A DNA stretch of 64,000 nt from Lachnospira pectinoschiza (GCF_020564355.1 NZ_JAJCRR010000005.1:1-64000); one strand, 5' to 3'; counted from the first letter of the stretch, positions 26,730 to 38,691 are shown. The notes: generated from the sequence alone by a model not told the origin. Numbers and translations: made by a program.

Positions 26730-28124
<1,395 letters not shown>

Positions 28125-28166
28125 TCTGTAACAGGTTAAACGACACGGGTAAGAATGGAGGAATCA

Positions 28167-28571
28167 ATGGCAGATATGAAGACATTCAGGCTGTTGGTAA
28201 ACACGCCTGACAGAGTATTCTACAATGATGATGTGACAATGGTAGAGCTTTCCACAACGGAAGGTGAGATTGGTGTATATGCAGAACATATTCCTCTTAC
28301 ATCAGTACTGGTACCGTGTGTTATGAATATTCATGTAGATGGAGATGTAAAAAAAGCTGCTGTACACGGCGGAATTGTTGAGATTTTACAGGATAAGGTA
28401 ACGGTGCTTGCAGAAATTGCAGAGTGGCCGGAAGAAATTGATGTAAATCGTGCCAATGAAGCCAAAACAAGAGCTGAACGCAGACTTTCAAGTAACGATC
28501 CGCATATTGATGTGGTACGTGCGGAAGCAGCGTTAAAGCGTTCTCTTGCACGACTGGGTGCAGCACGCTAA
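28167..28571 (+). CDS. atpC: ATP synthase F1 subunit epsilon
   Basis: The 134-residue protein has the beta-sandwich domain (VNTPDRVFYNDDVTMVELSTTEGEIGVYAEHIPL) and a helical C-terminal hairpin ending ALKRSLARLGAAR. GGAGG at 28157-28161 places the start at ATG 28167 rather than the ATG at 28155 that contains it. Last gene of the atp operon. Confidence 0.94.
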   Translation: MADMKTFRLLVNTPDRVFYNDDVTMVELSTTEGEIGVYAEHIPLTSVLVPCVMNIHVDGDVKKAAVHGGIVEILQDKVTVLAEIAEWPEEIDVNRANEAKTRAERRLSSNDPHIDVVRAEAALKRSLARLGAAR

Positions 28572-28580
28572 ATAAATGTA

Positions 28581-29506
<926 letters not shown>

Positions 29507-29608
29507 ACGGCAGACTATGAAAATCTGTATTTAGGCTTGTAGTTTTTTGGTAAACAGATTAAAATAAAACTATTCATCAATATTTGAAAGTAAAAGAGGA
29601 ACAAATCA

Positions 29609-30754
29609 GTGACGATAGAAGAATTACTTGAACAGTGCATCCAGAAGAATCTGATTGATCTGACAATCAGCGGATTAAAAAAGAAAAACGAAGAACTTCC
29701 GGTAAAGATAAAGGTACGTCCGGTTGCCATGAAAGATAAAATAGAATATCAGGTTTCAGAGTTTATCGGAAGGAAAGTATTTCATAAGAATTATAAAAAA
29801 GACGAATTGAAAAAGAAGATTATAGACTGGATGCAGGAGGACTACAAGCAGGCACAGTTTACCATGACCGATGCAACGGCACAGATTTTGTCCGGGAAGC
29901 ACAGCCAGACCGTGAAATACAAAAAATGTAAGGAAGTCCGGGTGCAGAGGGATTTGTCGCACAACCGTACCAAGCGTTACATTCTGCCGGAAGGAACGCC
30001 GGTTGGATTTCTGATTGATCTGGGTGTTATGACCAAAGAGGGTAAAATTGTACGGCAGAAGTATGATAAATACCGTCAGATTAACCGCTTTCTGGAATTT
30101 GTCGAAGACATTCTGCCGCAGTTAAGCAAAGAACGGGAGCAGACGATTATTGATTTTGGCTGTGGAAAGTCCTATCTGACCTTTGCCATGTACTATTATT
30201 TAAAGGAACTGAAAGGCTATGATATCCGTATTATCGGGCTGGATTTAAAGGAAGATGTCATTGCACACTGTAATGAGTTAAAGGACAAATACGGCTACGG
30301 AAAGCTGTCATTTCTTGTCGGGGATATTGCATCCTATACCGATGTTGATGCGGTTGATATGGTGGTGACACTGCATGCGTGTGATACGGCAACGGACTAT
30401 GCGCTGGCTAAAGCCGTGCAGTGGGGCGCAAAAGTCATTTTATCCGTACCGTGCTGCCAGCATGAAGCCAACAGAATGATGGAAAATGAACTGTTACAGC
30501 CGGTGTTGCAGTATGGTATCTTAAAAGAACGCATGGCGGCAATTATGACGGATGCCGTACGGGCAAATCTTCTGACAGCAAAAGGGTATGACACACAGAT
30601 ACTGGAATTTATTGATATGGAACATACACCGAAAAATCTGCTGATTCGTGCGGTTTATACCGGAAAAGACAGTGAAAATGCAGCAGAAGCATTGAAAAAT
30701 ATGGAGGAAGCACTCCATTTGAATCTGACCTTAAATAAACTGCTGGGCGAATAG
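29609..30754 (+). CDS. Class I SAM-dependent methyltransferase (Methyltransf_32-like)
   Basis: The 381-residue protein has a long N-terminal region and a Rossmann methyltransferase domain from about residue 165: TIIDFGCGKSYLTFAMYYYL (motif I), then IIGLDLKEDVIAHC (motif II), VVTLHACDTATDYAL, and ILSVPCCQHE. The HACD and PCCQHE segments are shared with METTL25/GSTCD-type methyltransferases of unknown or RNA targets. The substrate cannot be read off. It starts with GTG 29609 after GAGG. The 29507-29608 gap shows neither a clear terminator nor a promoter. Confidence 0.82.
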   Translation: MTIEELLEQCIQKNLIDLTISGLKKKNEELPVKIKVRPVAMKDKIEYQVSEFIGRKVFHKNYKKDELKKKIIDWMQEDYKQAQFTMTDATAQILSGKHSQTVKYKKCKEVRVQRDLSHNRTKRYILPEGTPVGFLIDLGVMTKEGKIVRQKYDKYRQINRFLEFVEDILPQLSKEREQTIIDFGCGKSYLTFAMYYYLKELKGYDIRIIGLDLKEDVIAHCNELKDKYGYGKLSFLVGDIASYTDVDAVDMVVTLHACDTATDYALAKAVQWGAKVILSVPCCQHEANRMMENELLQPVLQYGILKERMAAIMTDAVRANLLTAKGYDTQILEFIDMEHTPKNLLIRAVYTGKDSENAAEALKNMEEALHLNLTLNKLLGE

Positions 30755-30785
30755 GCCGCAGATGGATAATGGAAAGGATTAAGTT

Positions 30786-32783
30786 ATGGACAACAGGGAA
30801 AATGCTACATATAAATATATTATATTGGCAGTCGCATTTATGGTAACTGTCGTGGTTACATTTATATCCATGAATTATGAGACGTCAGCCATATCGACAA
30901 TGACAATGACACAGGCAACGCTTCCGGTCGTTATGATGCAGACCGAAGAAGGCCAGTTGTATAACCGGTTATACGGTTATACACAGAAAGTCGATGCTTC
31001 AATGATGGGAGAAACACTGACACCGCTGCCGACAGATAAGAAATTGTCCGTTGTAGTGGATTTGTATGGACAGGAATTAGAGGGTGTTTCGTACAAGGTA
31101 AGAGATTTAAGCGATTTATCGCTGATTGAAAATACAAAAGTAGAAGATTATACGCAGGACGAAAGCCGTGCAGATGTTGTGCTTAATATTAAGAATCTGA
31201 TTGATAACAATAAAGAATATCTGTTAGAGGTTACGATATCGACAAAAAAGCAGGAAGAAATTTATTATTACACGCGGATTATCAGCGGTACGGATTTTCA
31301 GGTGCAGGATAAATTGAATTATGTGCTGGAACTCAACAGCTATGCGTATGACCAGACACAGTTGAAAAATCTGACACAGTATCTGGAAACGACATCTTCC
31401 GGAGATAATTCCAATTTCGGAAAGGTCAATATTCACAGTAAGCAGTCCCAGGTTGGCTGGGGTGAATTAGGACCGTTTATTGAAAGTGACAGAATTCCTT
31501 CAATTACACAGATTGGTCAGGAAACGGCAGAAATTACAATAGATTATATGGTGGGTGCAGAAAATGATAATAATTCCTATGATACATATCGTGTAAAAGA
31601 TTACTATAAAATACGCCAGTCCGGCAGTAAATTGTATCTGCTCGATTATGAGCGTGAGGCAGGGCAGTATTTTGACGGTCAGAATGATTTTCTGTCATCC
31701 TCTAAAATTAATCTGGGTATACAGCCGGATACGGATGTGATGGCGCAGGCAAGTGATAATGGGCAGTATACGGCATTTGTCAGCCGGAATACACTCTGGG
31801 AACTGGATTCGGACAATTCAGAATTAACAAAGGTCTTTTCATTTGATGCAGAGGATTCGGACAATATCCGGGAACGCGGCAGCCAGCATGAAATCCGCAT
31901 TATGAGCGTATCGGACGAAGGCAGCCTTTATTTTCTGATCTGCGGCTACATGAGCCGTGGTGCGCACGAAGGGGAAATTGGCATTTCGCTGTGTTCGTAT
32001 AATTATGGGGAAAATGTGGTGCAGGAAGAACTGTATCTGCCGGTAGATGTTTCCTATGAGAGTATGGAAGAACGCATTGGCGGCATTGCTTATGTGAATG
32101 ACAACAACTTGTTTTATATTTTAATTGACGATACATTGTATGCCATTAATTTAATCAGCCGTGAAGTTATGACAGAAGTTTCAGGGCTGGCACAGGGAAC
32201 GTATGCCGTTTCTAAAGGCAGAAATATGATTGCATACAGCGAAAATCATTCGCAATATGATACGGACAGTATCCGCATTTTCAATATGCAGGATGGCACG
32301 GATTATACCATTCGTGCAGATGCGGGTGAAAAGCTCAAGGTGCTGGGCTACATTAATTCAGATTTTATTTATGGCATTGCTGATGCAGAGGACATTGTAT
32401 CCGAAGGCGACGGCAATACTTTTTTCCCGATGTATCAGGTGAATATTATGGCATCGGATTATACGATGCAGAAAGAATATAATGAGCCGGGCATTTATGT
32501 GTCGAATGCGATTGTCGATAAGCTGCGTGTGAATCTGTACCGTGTTGTGAAAAATGCAGACGGCAGTTTTTCAGAAACAACGATGGATCAGCTGATTAAC
32601 CGGGAAGAAAACAGCACCAGTGACGGTCTGGTTATTGATACCATTTCAACGACCAACCGAAAGACCGAGGTGATTCTTGTGTTAAAAAAAGCGATTTCTA
32701 ATGTGAATAATATCACGGTGCGTTACTCAGATAAGATGATTTTTAAGAAGGATGAAACATCGGATTTATTAATGAAACACTAA
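30786..32783 (+). CDS. Large membrane-anchored extracytoplasmic protein of unknown function
   Basis: The 665-residue protein has one N-terminal membrane segment (about 9-29) and an otherwise soluble, presumably outside, body. The middle and second half contain irregular units with alternating short strands (YTAFVSRNTLWELD, GSLYFLICGYMS, NNLFYILIDDTLYAINL, NMIAYSENHSQYDT, DFIYGIADAED), which suggest a beta-propeller-like fold (inference). I do not recognise a family. The class A PBP gene begins 12 bases after its stop, so the two are in one transcript; a role in wall synthesis or its control is a reasonable guess. GAAAGG lies upstream of the ATG. Confidence 0.8.
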   Translation: MDNRENATYKYIILAVAFMVTVVVTFISMNYETSAISTMTMTQATLPVVMMQTEEGQLYNRLYGYTQKVDASMMGETLTPLPTDKKLSVVVDLYGQELEGVSYKVRDLSDLSLIENTKVEDYTQDESRADVVLNIKNLIDNNKEYLLEVTISTKKQEEIYYYTRIISGTDFQVQDKLNYVLELNSYAYDQTQLKNLTQYLETTSSGDNSNFGKVNIHSKQSQVGWGELGPFIESDRIPSITQIGQETAEITIDYMVGAENDNNSYDTYRVKDYYKIRQSGSKLYLLDYEREAGQYFDGQNDFLSSSKINLGIQPDTDVMAQASDNGQYTAFVSRNTLWELDSDNSELTKVFSFDAEDSDNIRERGSQHEIRIMSVSDEGSLYFLICGYMSRGAHEGEIGISLCSYNYGENVVQEELYLPVDVSYESMEERIGGIAYVNDNNLFYILIDDTLYAINLISREVMTEVSGLAQGTYAVSKGRNMIAYSENHSQYDTDSIRIFNMQDGTDYTIRADAGEKLKVLGYINSDFIYGIADAEDIVSEGDGNTFFPMYQVNIMASDYTMQKEYNEPGIYVSNAIVDKLRVNLYRVVKNADGSFSETTMDQLINREENSTSDGLVIDTISTTNRKTEVILVLKKAISNVNNITVRYSDKMIFKKDETSDLLMKH

Positions 32784-32795
32784 TGAGAGGTTTGC

Positions 32796-35003
32796 ATGAA
32801 AAAGTTTAAGAAAATCATACGGGCAGTTTTGGTGCTTGCGGTGCTTGCGGGACTCATTTATCTGATTCCAAAAGTGATTACGGTTGTGCGTTTAAAACGT
32901 GCGGCGGATTCTTATGTAGCGGCAAGCTCGGTCAGTACCTTTAAAGATTCAAAGACAACGATTATCTATGATACGAATGACCAGGAACTCTGTACAATGA
33001 AGAATACAAAGGATATGTATTATGTGTCGTATCAGGAGATTCCGGTGACACTGGTCAATTCCTTTGTCGTCATGGAAGACCGCCAGTTTTATAAACATTC
33101 CGGTTATGATATCAAGGCAATTCTGCGTGCCATTGTGATTAATCAGAAAAGCAATGATATTGCGCAGGGGGCAAGTACCATTACCCAGCAGCTTGCAAGA
33201 AATATTTTCCTGTCGCAGGAAGTGACATGGCAGCGTAAGGTTGAGGAGATTTTTATTGCGGTCGGTCTGGAAAAGAAGTACAGTAAGAATCAGATTCTGG
33301 AATTTTACCTGAACAATATTTATTTCGGAAACGGATATTATGGCGTGGAAGCTGCGGCAAGAGGATATTTTGACAAATCCGTGTCAGAGCTTACGCTTGC
33401 GGAACAGACTTTTATCGCGGCGATTCCCAACAATCCGACACGCTATAATCCGCTGACAAATTATGACAATACCGTTCAGCGTAAAAACCTCATTTTACAG
33501 CAGCTTTACGAGGCGGATGATATTGGTTCGCTCGACCGCTATATGGCTGAAACAGAAGAGGTTGTCTTAAATCCGCATCAGACAGAGGAGATTAACAATT
33601 CGGTTGTAACGTATGCAAGGCACTGTGCAACCGAATCGCTGATGAGTGTATCGGGCTTTACCTTCCGTTATAATTTCAGTTCGGAAGACGATTATAATGC
33701 ATATGAAGCTACGTATGATACATTTTACAATATGTGTCAGCAGAAGCTTTTAAGCGGTGGCTACAGCATTTACACCTCCATTGATATGAATATACAAAAT
33801 CAGTTACAGCAGGCAGTAGATAACAATCTGGCGGCATATACGGAAAAGTCTTCGGAAGGTGTATACAGTATGCAGGGAGCGGCAACGTGTGTGGATAACA
33901 GCACCGGAAATGTGGTGGCGATTGTCGGTTCGCGCAGTCAGGAAGACATCAAGGGCTATGTTTTAAATCGTGCGTATCAGAGTTACCGCCAGCCGGGCAG
34001 TTGTATTAAGCCGTTAAATGTCTACACACCGTATTTGCAGCTTGGCAATACGCCGGATACGAAGGTTACCGATTCGCAGATTGACGGCGGTCCTGCCAAT
34101 GCCGATGCAAGCTATGCCGGAGAGATGACGTTGACAGATGCCGTAAAATGGTCTAAAAATACGGTTGCATGGAACATTTATCAGCAGATTACGCCAAAGA
34201 CGGGAAGTTCCTTTTTAATAAAAATGGGATTTCATAAAATCTGGGTGGATAAAGATTACAATGCCGGTGCATTAGGCGGTTTTACGTATGGTGTGACAAC
34301 GGAAGAAATGGCAGGCGGATATGCAGCACTTGCCAATGACGGTGTATACAGAAAAGCAACCTGTATCCGTCTTATTGTAGATGCTTCCAATAAAACGGTT
34401 GTCAATGAAACGAACCGTGACAGCAAGGTTTATGATAAAAGTGCATCGCGCATGATGACACAGATGTTAAGGGAAGTTGTATTAAGCGGTACGGGAACAT
34501 CAGCAAATGTGGAAAATGCAGTTGTTGCCGGAAAAACGGGAACGACAAATGCCAGCAAAGATGTATGGTTCTGCGGATACAGCAAGTATTACACCACAAC
34601 GGTATGGGCAGGATACGATTATCCAAAAGAAATGTCCGGTGTCAACAGCCGTGTCAATGCAATCTTTAAAGATTTTATGACGGCGGTGCATACCAATCTG
34701 CCTGTAACAGATTTCAGTACGGTTACACAGCAGACAACACAACCGGAGACGACAGCGGCAGTACAGGAGGAAACGGAATCCTTACCGCAGGAAACTACAG
34801 CAATTGTGCCGGAAACGACAGGTATTGAACAGGTAACACCGCAGCAGGTTCCGTCCACGACAGCACAGGTGCCAACAACAACACCGTATCAGCGATGGAC
34901 GACAGCACCGGCACAGCCAAAGACAACGGCACCGATGCAGTATGGCGATATTGACGCCACGACAAGAACCGATCCCGATGCAACGGCACGCGGAGAGTGG
35001 TAA
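32796..35003 (+). CDS. Class A penicillin-binding protein (PBP1A family)
   Basis: The 735-residue protein has an N-terminal membrane anchor, a GT51 glycosyltransferase domain (MEDRQFYKHSGYDIKAILRA and GASTITQQLARN, about residues 90-140), and a transpeptidase domain with SCIK (SxxK, about residue 405), SKN (about 450) and KTGTTN (about 580). It makes glycan strands and cross-links them. A Thr/Pro/Gln-rich tail of about 90 residues follows the transpeptidase domain; such tails are common and probably disordered. GAGAGG precedes the ATG. Preceded by the unknown exported protein in the same operon. Confidence 0.93.
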   Translation: MKKFKKIIRAVLVLAVLAGLIYLIPKVITVVRLKRAADSYVAASSVSTFKDSKTTIIYDTNDQELCTMKNTKDMYYVSYQEIPVTLVNSFVVMEDRQFYKHSGYDIKAILRAIVINQKSNDIAQGASTITQQLARNIFLSQEVTWQRKVEEIFIAVGLEKKYSKNQILEFYLNNIYFGNGYYGVEAAARGYFDKSVSELTLAEQTFIAAIPNNPTRYNPLTNYDNTVQRKNLILQQLYEADDIGSLDRYMAETEEVVLNPHQTEEINNSVVTYARHCATESLMSVSGFTFRYNFSSEDDYNAYEATYDTFYNMCQQKLLSGGYSIYTSIDMNIQNQLQQAVDNNLAAYTEKSSEGVYSMQGAATCVDNSTGNVVAIVGSRSQEDIKGYVLNRAYQSYRQPGSCIKPLNVYTPYLQLGNTPDTKVTDSQIDGGPANADASYAGEMTLTDAVKWSKNTVAWNIYQQITPKTGSSFLIKMGFHKIWVDKDYNAGALGGFTYGVTTEEMAGGYAALANDGVYRKATCIRLIVDASNKTVVNETNRDSKVYDKSASRMMTQMLREVVLSGTGTSANVENAVVAGKTGTTNASKDVWFCGYSKYYTTTVWAGYDYPKEMSGVNSRVNAIFKDFMTAVHTNLPVTDFSTVTQQTTQPETTAAVQEETESLPQETTAIVPETTGIEQVTPQQVPSTTAQVPTTTPYQRWTTAPAQPKTTAPMQYGDIDATTRTDPDATARGEW

Positions 35004-35004
35004 A

Positions 35005-35037
35005 TGTGAACAAGCCATAAATCAAAGCTTGTTCACA
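35005..35037. repeat. GAACAAGC palindrome, copy 1
   Basis: TGTGAACAAGC (35005-35015) pairs perfectly with GCTTGTTCACA (35027-35037). The loop is CATAAATCAAA. The same stem and near-identical loop recur at 60575-60609. A half copy, GAACAAGCCATAAA, is at 35097-35110. Confidence 0.85.
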
Positions 35038-35112
35038 TAACACTTTTTGCCGACAGCGGCACAAAGTCGTCCGTTGATGCGGGTAGATGAGAAATCGAAC
35101 AAGCCATAAATT

Positions 35113-35156
35113 AAAGGGATAGGAAAATGTGAATCAACATTTTCCTATCCCTTTTT
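35113..35156. terminator. Bidirectional terminator between the PBP and PRPP synthetase genes
   Basis: AAAGGGATAGGAAAATGT (35113-35130) pairs perfectly with ACATTTTCCTATCCCTTT (35137-35154) around GAATCA, with T and A tracts on the two sides. It serves both converging genes. Confidence 0.95.
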
Positions 35157-35190
35157 GCCGGGCAGCGCCCAAAGCCTGCATACATTAATA

Positions 35191-36375
35191 TTACTTGCTG
35201 TAATGTGTTTCGTTGTATTCCTTAACACGCTGCTGGATTCTTTCAACAGGGCTTAATAAGTTGCTGATAGAAGAATCGTGGTTTAACGTATCAATTAATA
35301 AAGCAATGTATTTGCTCATATCTACATTGATATACCAAGGCTTAGAAAGCAGTTCTTCCGGCTGGTATACAAGGTTCGTTGTAAGAACACGGTCGATAAC
35401 GCCGTTTTCATAAGCTTCATCAAATTTCTTAAATCCATTTGTGAACAGACCAAAGGTTGTCGCACAGAAGACTCTCTTTGCTTTTCTTCTCTTTAATTCA
35501 GCAGCAACATCAATCATGCTTTCGCCGGAAGAAATCATATCGTCGATGATGACAACATCTTTTCCTTCTACGTTAGAGCCTAAGAACTCATGGGCAACAA
35601 TTGGGTTACGTCCGTTGACAATCTTTGTATAGTCACGTCTTTTATAGAACATACCCATATCCAGACCGAGGACGTTTGCAAAGTAAACAGCACGTCCCAT
35701 ACCGCCTTCATCCGGGCTGATAACCATCATATGGTCGCTGTCGATGTGTAAATCGTCAACACCCAGTAAAAGATATTTAATAAACTGATACGTAGCAGAA
35801 ACGGATTCAAATCCCTTTAACGGAATTGCGTTCTGTACACGCGGGTCATGTGCATCAAATGTAATGATGTTATCCACACCCATATCTGTGAGTTCCTTTA
35901 ATGCAAGTGCGCAGTCTAAGGATTCACGTCCTGAACGTTTATGCTGTCTGCTTTCATACAGGAATGGCATAATAACGGTAATTCTGCGTGCTTTACCACC
36001 GGCAGCAGCGATAACACGCTTTAAATCTGCATAGTGGTCATCCGGTGACATATGGTTCTTATAACCGCATAAAGAATATTCAAGGCTGTAATTACATACG
36101 TCAACCATGATATATAAATCATATCCACGTACGGAATCGTTTAAAACACCCTTTCCTTCACCGGAACCAAAACGAGGGGTGCTTGCACTTACGATATAAG
36201 AATCTCTTTTATATCCGCTGAAAGCGAGTGTAGATTCATCTTCGTGGTCGCGCTGTTCTCTCCAGTCAACAAGATAATTATTTACCTTTTTGCCTAATTC
36301 TGAGCAGCTGGCTAAAGGAACGATACCTAAGGTACCATATGGAATAGTTTGTGTGTGACGTTCGTCTCGTGGCAT
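35191..36375 (-). CDS. prs: Ribose-phosphate pyrophosphokinase, long form
   Basis: The 394-residue protein is longer than the usual 310-320. It keeps the flexible loop MPFLYESRQHKRSGRESLDC, the FDAHDPRVQN segment, SPDEGG and the PRPP-binding loop VVIIDDMISSGESMID. It makes PRPP from ribose 5-phosphate and ATP. The added length is at the N-terminus (about 45 residues) and in an insertion near FGSGEGKGVLNDSVRGYDLY. Its substrate use and allostery may differ from the standard enzyme (inference). TGGAGGA lies upstream of the ATG; the promoter carries a perfect palindrome. Confidence 0.9.
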   Translation of the reverse strand: MPRDERHTQTIPYGTLGIVPLASCSELGKKVNNYLVDWREQRDHEDESTLAFSGYKRDSYIVSASTPRFGSGEGKGVLNDSVRGYDLYIMVDVCNYSLEYSLCGYKNHMSPDDHYADLKRVIAAAGGKARRITVIMPFLYESRQHKRSGRESLDCALALKELTDMGVDNIITFDAHDPRVQNAIPLKGFESVSATYQFIKYLLLGVDDLHIDSDHMMVISPDEGGMGRAVYFANVLGLDMGMFYKRRDYTKIVNGRNPIVAHEFLGSNVEGKDVVIIDDMISSGESMIDVAAELKRRKAKRVFCATTFGLFTNGFKKFDEAYENGVIDRVLTTNLVYQPEELLSKPWYINVDMSKYIALLIDTLNHDSSISNLLSPVERIQQRVKEYNETHYSK

Positions 36376-36392
36376 AATTAAAATCCTCCATT

Positions 36393-36421
36393 AGTATAAT
36401 ACGATACAAATTTGTATTTAA
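36393..36421 (-). promoter_or_regulatory. Promoter of prs with palindromic operator candidate
   Basis: Minus strand TTAAAT (plus 36416-36421), 17-bp spacer, TATACT (plus 36393-36398). The spacer holds the perfect 14-bp palindrome ATACAAATTTGTAT at 36404-36417, which overlaps the -35 box by two bases. Confidence 0.6.
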
Positions 36422-36467
36422 CACAATATAAAATATAATCATTCTTTGCCGATAAGTCAATGATTTC

Positions 36468-37460
36468 CTAAGGTTTTTGCCCTGTTTTTTTCAAAAGACG
36501 GATATCGGCACCCGCAAGCTTTAACAGCTTATAAGCACTGGTAAGGCGCGAAAAAATTCGCTCCGAATACATGTTGCGGATATCTGAGAGCGAAAGGTTG
36601 GTTGAGATAACCACGCTTTTTCTTCTGAGAATCCGTTCATTGATACAGTAAAACAGGCGGGAACTGGTGTAGCTGTTGGCAAATTCCGTGCCGAGGTCAT
36701 CAATAATGAGCAGATCACAGTCTAAAATGTAGCTGCTGTCAATTGCCGTATCGGATGTATCCGGCTTGTTAAAATCCTGCTGTTCAAAGCATTGGAACAA
36801 TTCCACGGCAGTCAGGTAAATGACACTGTGCGAAGAATCAAGCAGTTCCTTTGCAATGCAGTTGGTTAAAAAAGTCTTTCCAACACCGGTATCGCCAAAA
36901 AGCAGCAGATTATCATAGGTGGTGTCAAATTCATCCACAAAGCGGTGGCATATGGACACAATATTCTGCATATTATTATAGGGTGTCAGTCCAATGGACG
37001 GAATCGGCGTTTTTTTATCATACCATTCATAGGAAAAGGTATCAAAATTTTCCGTCGTGATGATATTTTTTAAATTAGAATCGTGATACACCAGCTCAAT
37101 GGCTTTTTTGGTGAAGCAGGCACATTTATGCTGACCGATATAGCCGGTATCCTTGCATTTTGGACAGGTATAGACAGGCTCTAAATAGTCTGCAGGTCTG
37201 CCAAGAGCAGCAAGACAGGCGGCTTTACGGTCTGCAAGTTCTGAAAGCTTTTTCCGGTAGGCGGTCTTGTAATCCGGATTTTTTAACATTTCTGCCGCCG
37301 CCTGCATGGAAAGCCCGATAATATCGTCTTCGATTTGGGCAATTTCAGGACATGCGGCAGTCACCTGCGCATACCGTTCATTCTGGATATGCCGGTTTTC
37401 GGTGCGGATCGCATCGTAAATCCGCATAATTGCATCATGTTGGGAATTGGTAAGTGCCAT
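36468..37460 (-). CDS. dnaI: Helicase loader DnaI/DnaC-like ATPase
   Basis: The 330-residue protein has an N-terminal helical domain, a zinc motif CPKCKDTGYIGQHKCAC (about residues 98-114), and an AAA+ ATPase: Walker A FGDTGVGKTFL, Walker B LLIIDDLGTE, and a C-terminal NLSLSDIRNMYSERIFSRL segment. It loads the replicative helicase (dnaB at 9.1-10.4 kb) onto DNA. It is encoded directly behind the dnaD-like gene, with 13 bases between them. Confidence 0.92.
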   Translation of the reverse strand: MALTNSQHDAIMRIYDAIRTENRHIQNERYAQVTAACPEIAQIEDDIIGLSMQAAAEMLKNPDYKTAYRKKLSELADRKAACLAALGRPADYLEPVYTCPKCKDTGYIGQHKCACFTKKAIELVYHDSNLKNIITTENFDTFSYEWYDKKTPIPSIGLTPYNNMQNIVSICHRFVDEFDTTYDNLLLFGDTGVGKTFLTNCIAKELLDSSHSVIYLTAVELFQCFEQQDFNKPDTSDTAIDSSYILDCDLLIIDDLGTEFANSYTSSRLFYCINERILRRKSVVISTNLSLSDIRNMYSERIFSRLTSAYKLLKLAGADIRLLKKTGQKP

Positions 37461-37473
37461 AACCTTGTCCTTT

Positions 37474-38631
37474 CTAGCTGTTATTGCTGATTAAAGCGCT
37501 CTCTAAGCTGTCAATGTCGGTATCACGCTGGTGAAAATTGTGAAAACGGTTGTTATTCGTGCCGGGAGCAGAAGCTGCATTGGATGCTTTTTTCTGATTG
37601 CGCAGCAGTTCATATTCAGCATCTGATTTGCGGATATCTTCGGGTGTTTTTACATTTGCCTTATTCCATTTGGTAAGGATAGAGTCTGCGTATTCAAAAC
37701 TCGGCTGATGCGTTGCCTTTAAAGTGCGGTTGCAGGCTTCAATAATCATATCGGCATCAAAGCAGTACGTGTCCGTCCATTTGGTGATAAACTCCCGTTC
37801 CCGCTGTCCGGGGTCGCGGCTTCCGATGCCAAAGGCATTCATCACGGAGTAAATGGTCATATTGTGGTTTGCTGTTTCAAGCTTTGCCTGTTTGACGGAA
37901 GTAATTCCGGCTTCTGCCCAGCTGGCAGCAATTTTTTCAATATAGCGCATACTCTTATGACCCTTTTGTACACAGTAGCCGACCAGATATTCAATCAGGT
38001 CTGCGGGCAGTTTTAAGGTGTCGTAAAAATAGGCAATCCGCTGAAGTGCAGAAGAACCAAGAGGTTCGCCCATGTATTCTTCTACGGCGAATAAAAGCAT
38101 GGCAAAATTTTCATCGCCAAGTTTAAATTCGCTGATGCGGGTCATGGAATAGGATTCCGGACCGGCGGTTTCTTTTGCGGCTGCCGTTTCCATCAGAGGA
38201 GCCACAGCGGATGTCATAGTGTGAGGTGCAGAAGCTGACACGGCAGTATTGACAGTCGGACTGTTTACGATGGCATTTGGCATGACAGAATTGTCTGCAT
38301 AGCGGGGGTCAGCCCCCCTGGAAGCGGACGAAGCGGATAAATCCGTAAAGGAGATGCCTGTCAGCATGCCGTCCGGGCTGAAATTTAAGCGCAGGGCATT
38401 CATTTTATCCCAGTAGCGCAGCCCGCGCAGGATGTCGGCTTCCGTCTGGTTGAATAAATCTGCCATTTCAGACACAGATAAAGAAATGTGACCGGCAGAC
38501 ACACAACGCAGAAGATACAAATATATTTTTACAAATTCACCATTTGCCTGTGGCATTAAGGTGTCAATAAAATAATTGGAAACGGCGGTGTTATCCGCAC
38601 GGTTTTCCATATGTAATGTAATTGTATTCAT
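37474..38631 (-). CDS. Replication initiation protein of the DnaD/DnaB-like family
   Basis: The 385-residue protein has an N-terminal winged-helix-like region (YLYLLRCVSAGHISLSVSEMADLFNQTEADILRGL...), a low-complexity Ala/Ser/Thr linker, a DnaD-type helical domain (YMGEPLGSSALQRIAYFYDTLKLPADLIEYLVGYC) and the C-terminal KWNKANVKTPEDIRKSDAEYE. Such proteins recruit the helicase loader to origins. AAGGAAG precedes the ATG at 38631. The divergent upstream region holds DnaA boxes, so its transcription may be tuned by DnaA. Confidence 0.88.
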   Translation of the reverse strand: MNTITLHMENRADNTAVSNYFIDTLMPQANGEFVKIYLYLLRCVSAGHISLSVSEMADLFNQTEADILRGLRYWDKMNALRLNFSPDGMLTGISFTDLSASSASRGADPRYADNSVMPNAIVNSPTVNTAVSASAPHTMTSAVAPLMETAAAKETAGPESYSMTRISEFKLGDENFAMLLFAVEEYMGEPLGSSALQRIAYFYDTLKLPADLIEYLVGYCVQKGHKSMRYIEKIAASWAEAGITSVKQAKLETANHNMTIYSVMNAFGIGSRDPGQREREFITKWTDTYCFDADMIIEACNRTLKATHQPSFEYADSILTKWNKANVKTPEDIRKSDAEYELLRNQKKASNAASAPGTNNNRFHNFHQRDTDIDSLESALISNNS

Positions 38632-38663
38632 ACAAAAAACTTCCTTATCAATTCAGTTTCTTC

Positions 38664-38691
38664 ATTATAACACACACCAAAACAAAATCAA
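38664..38691 (-). promoter_or_regulatory. Promoter of the dnaD-like gene and dnaI
   Basis: Minus strand TTGATT (plus AATCAA 38686-38691), 16-bp spacer, perfect TATAAT (plus ATTATA 38664-38669). Confidence 0.78.
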
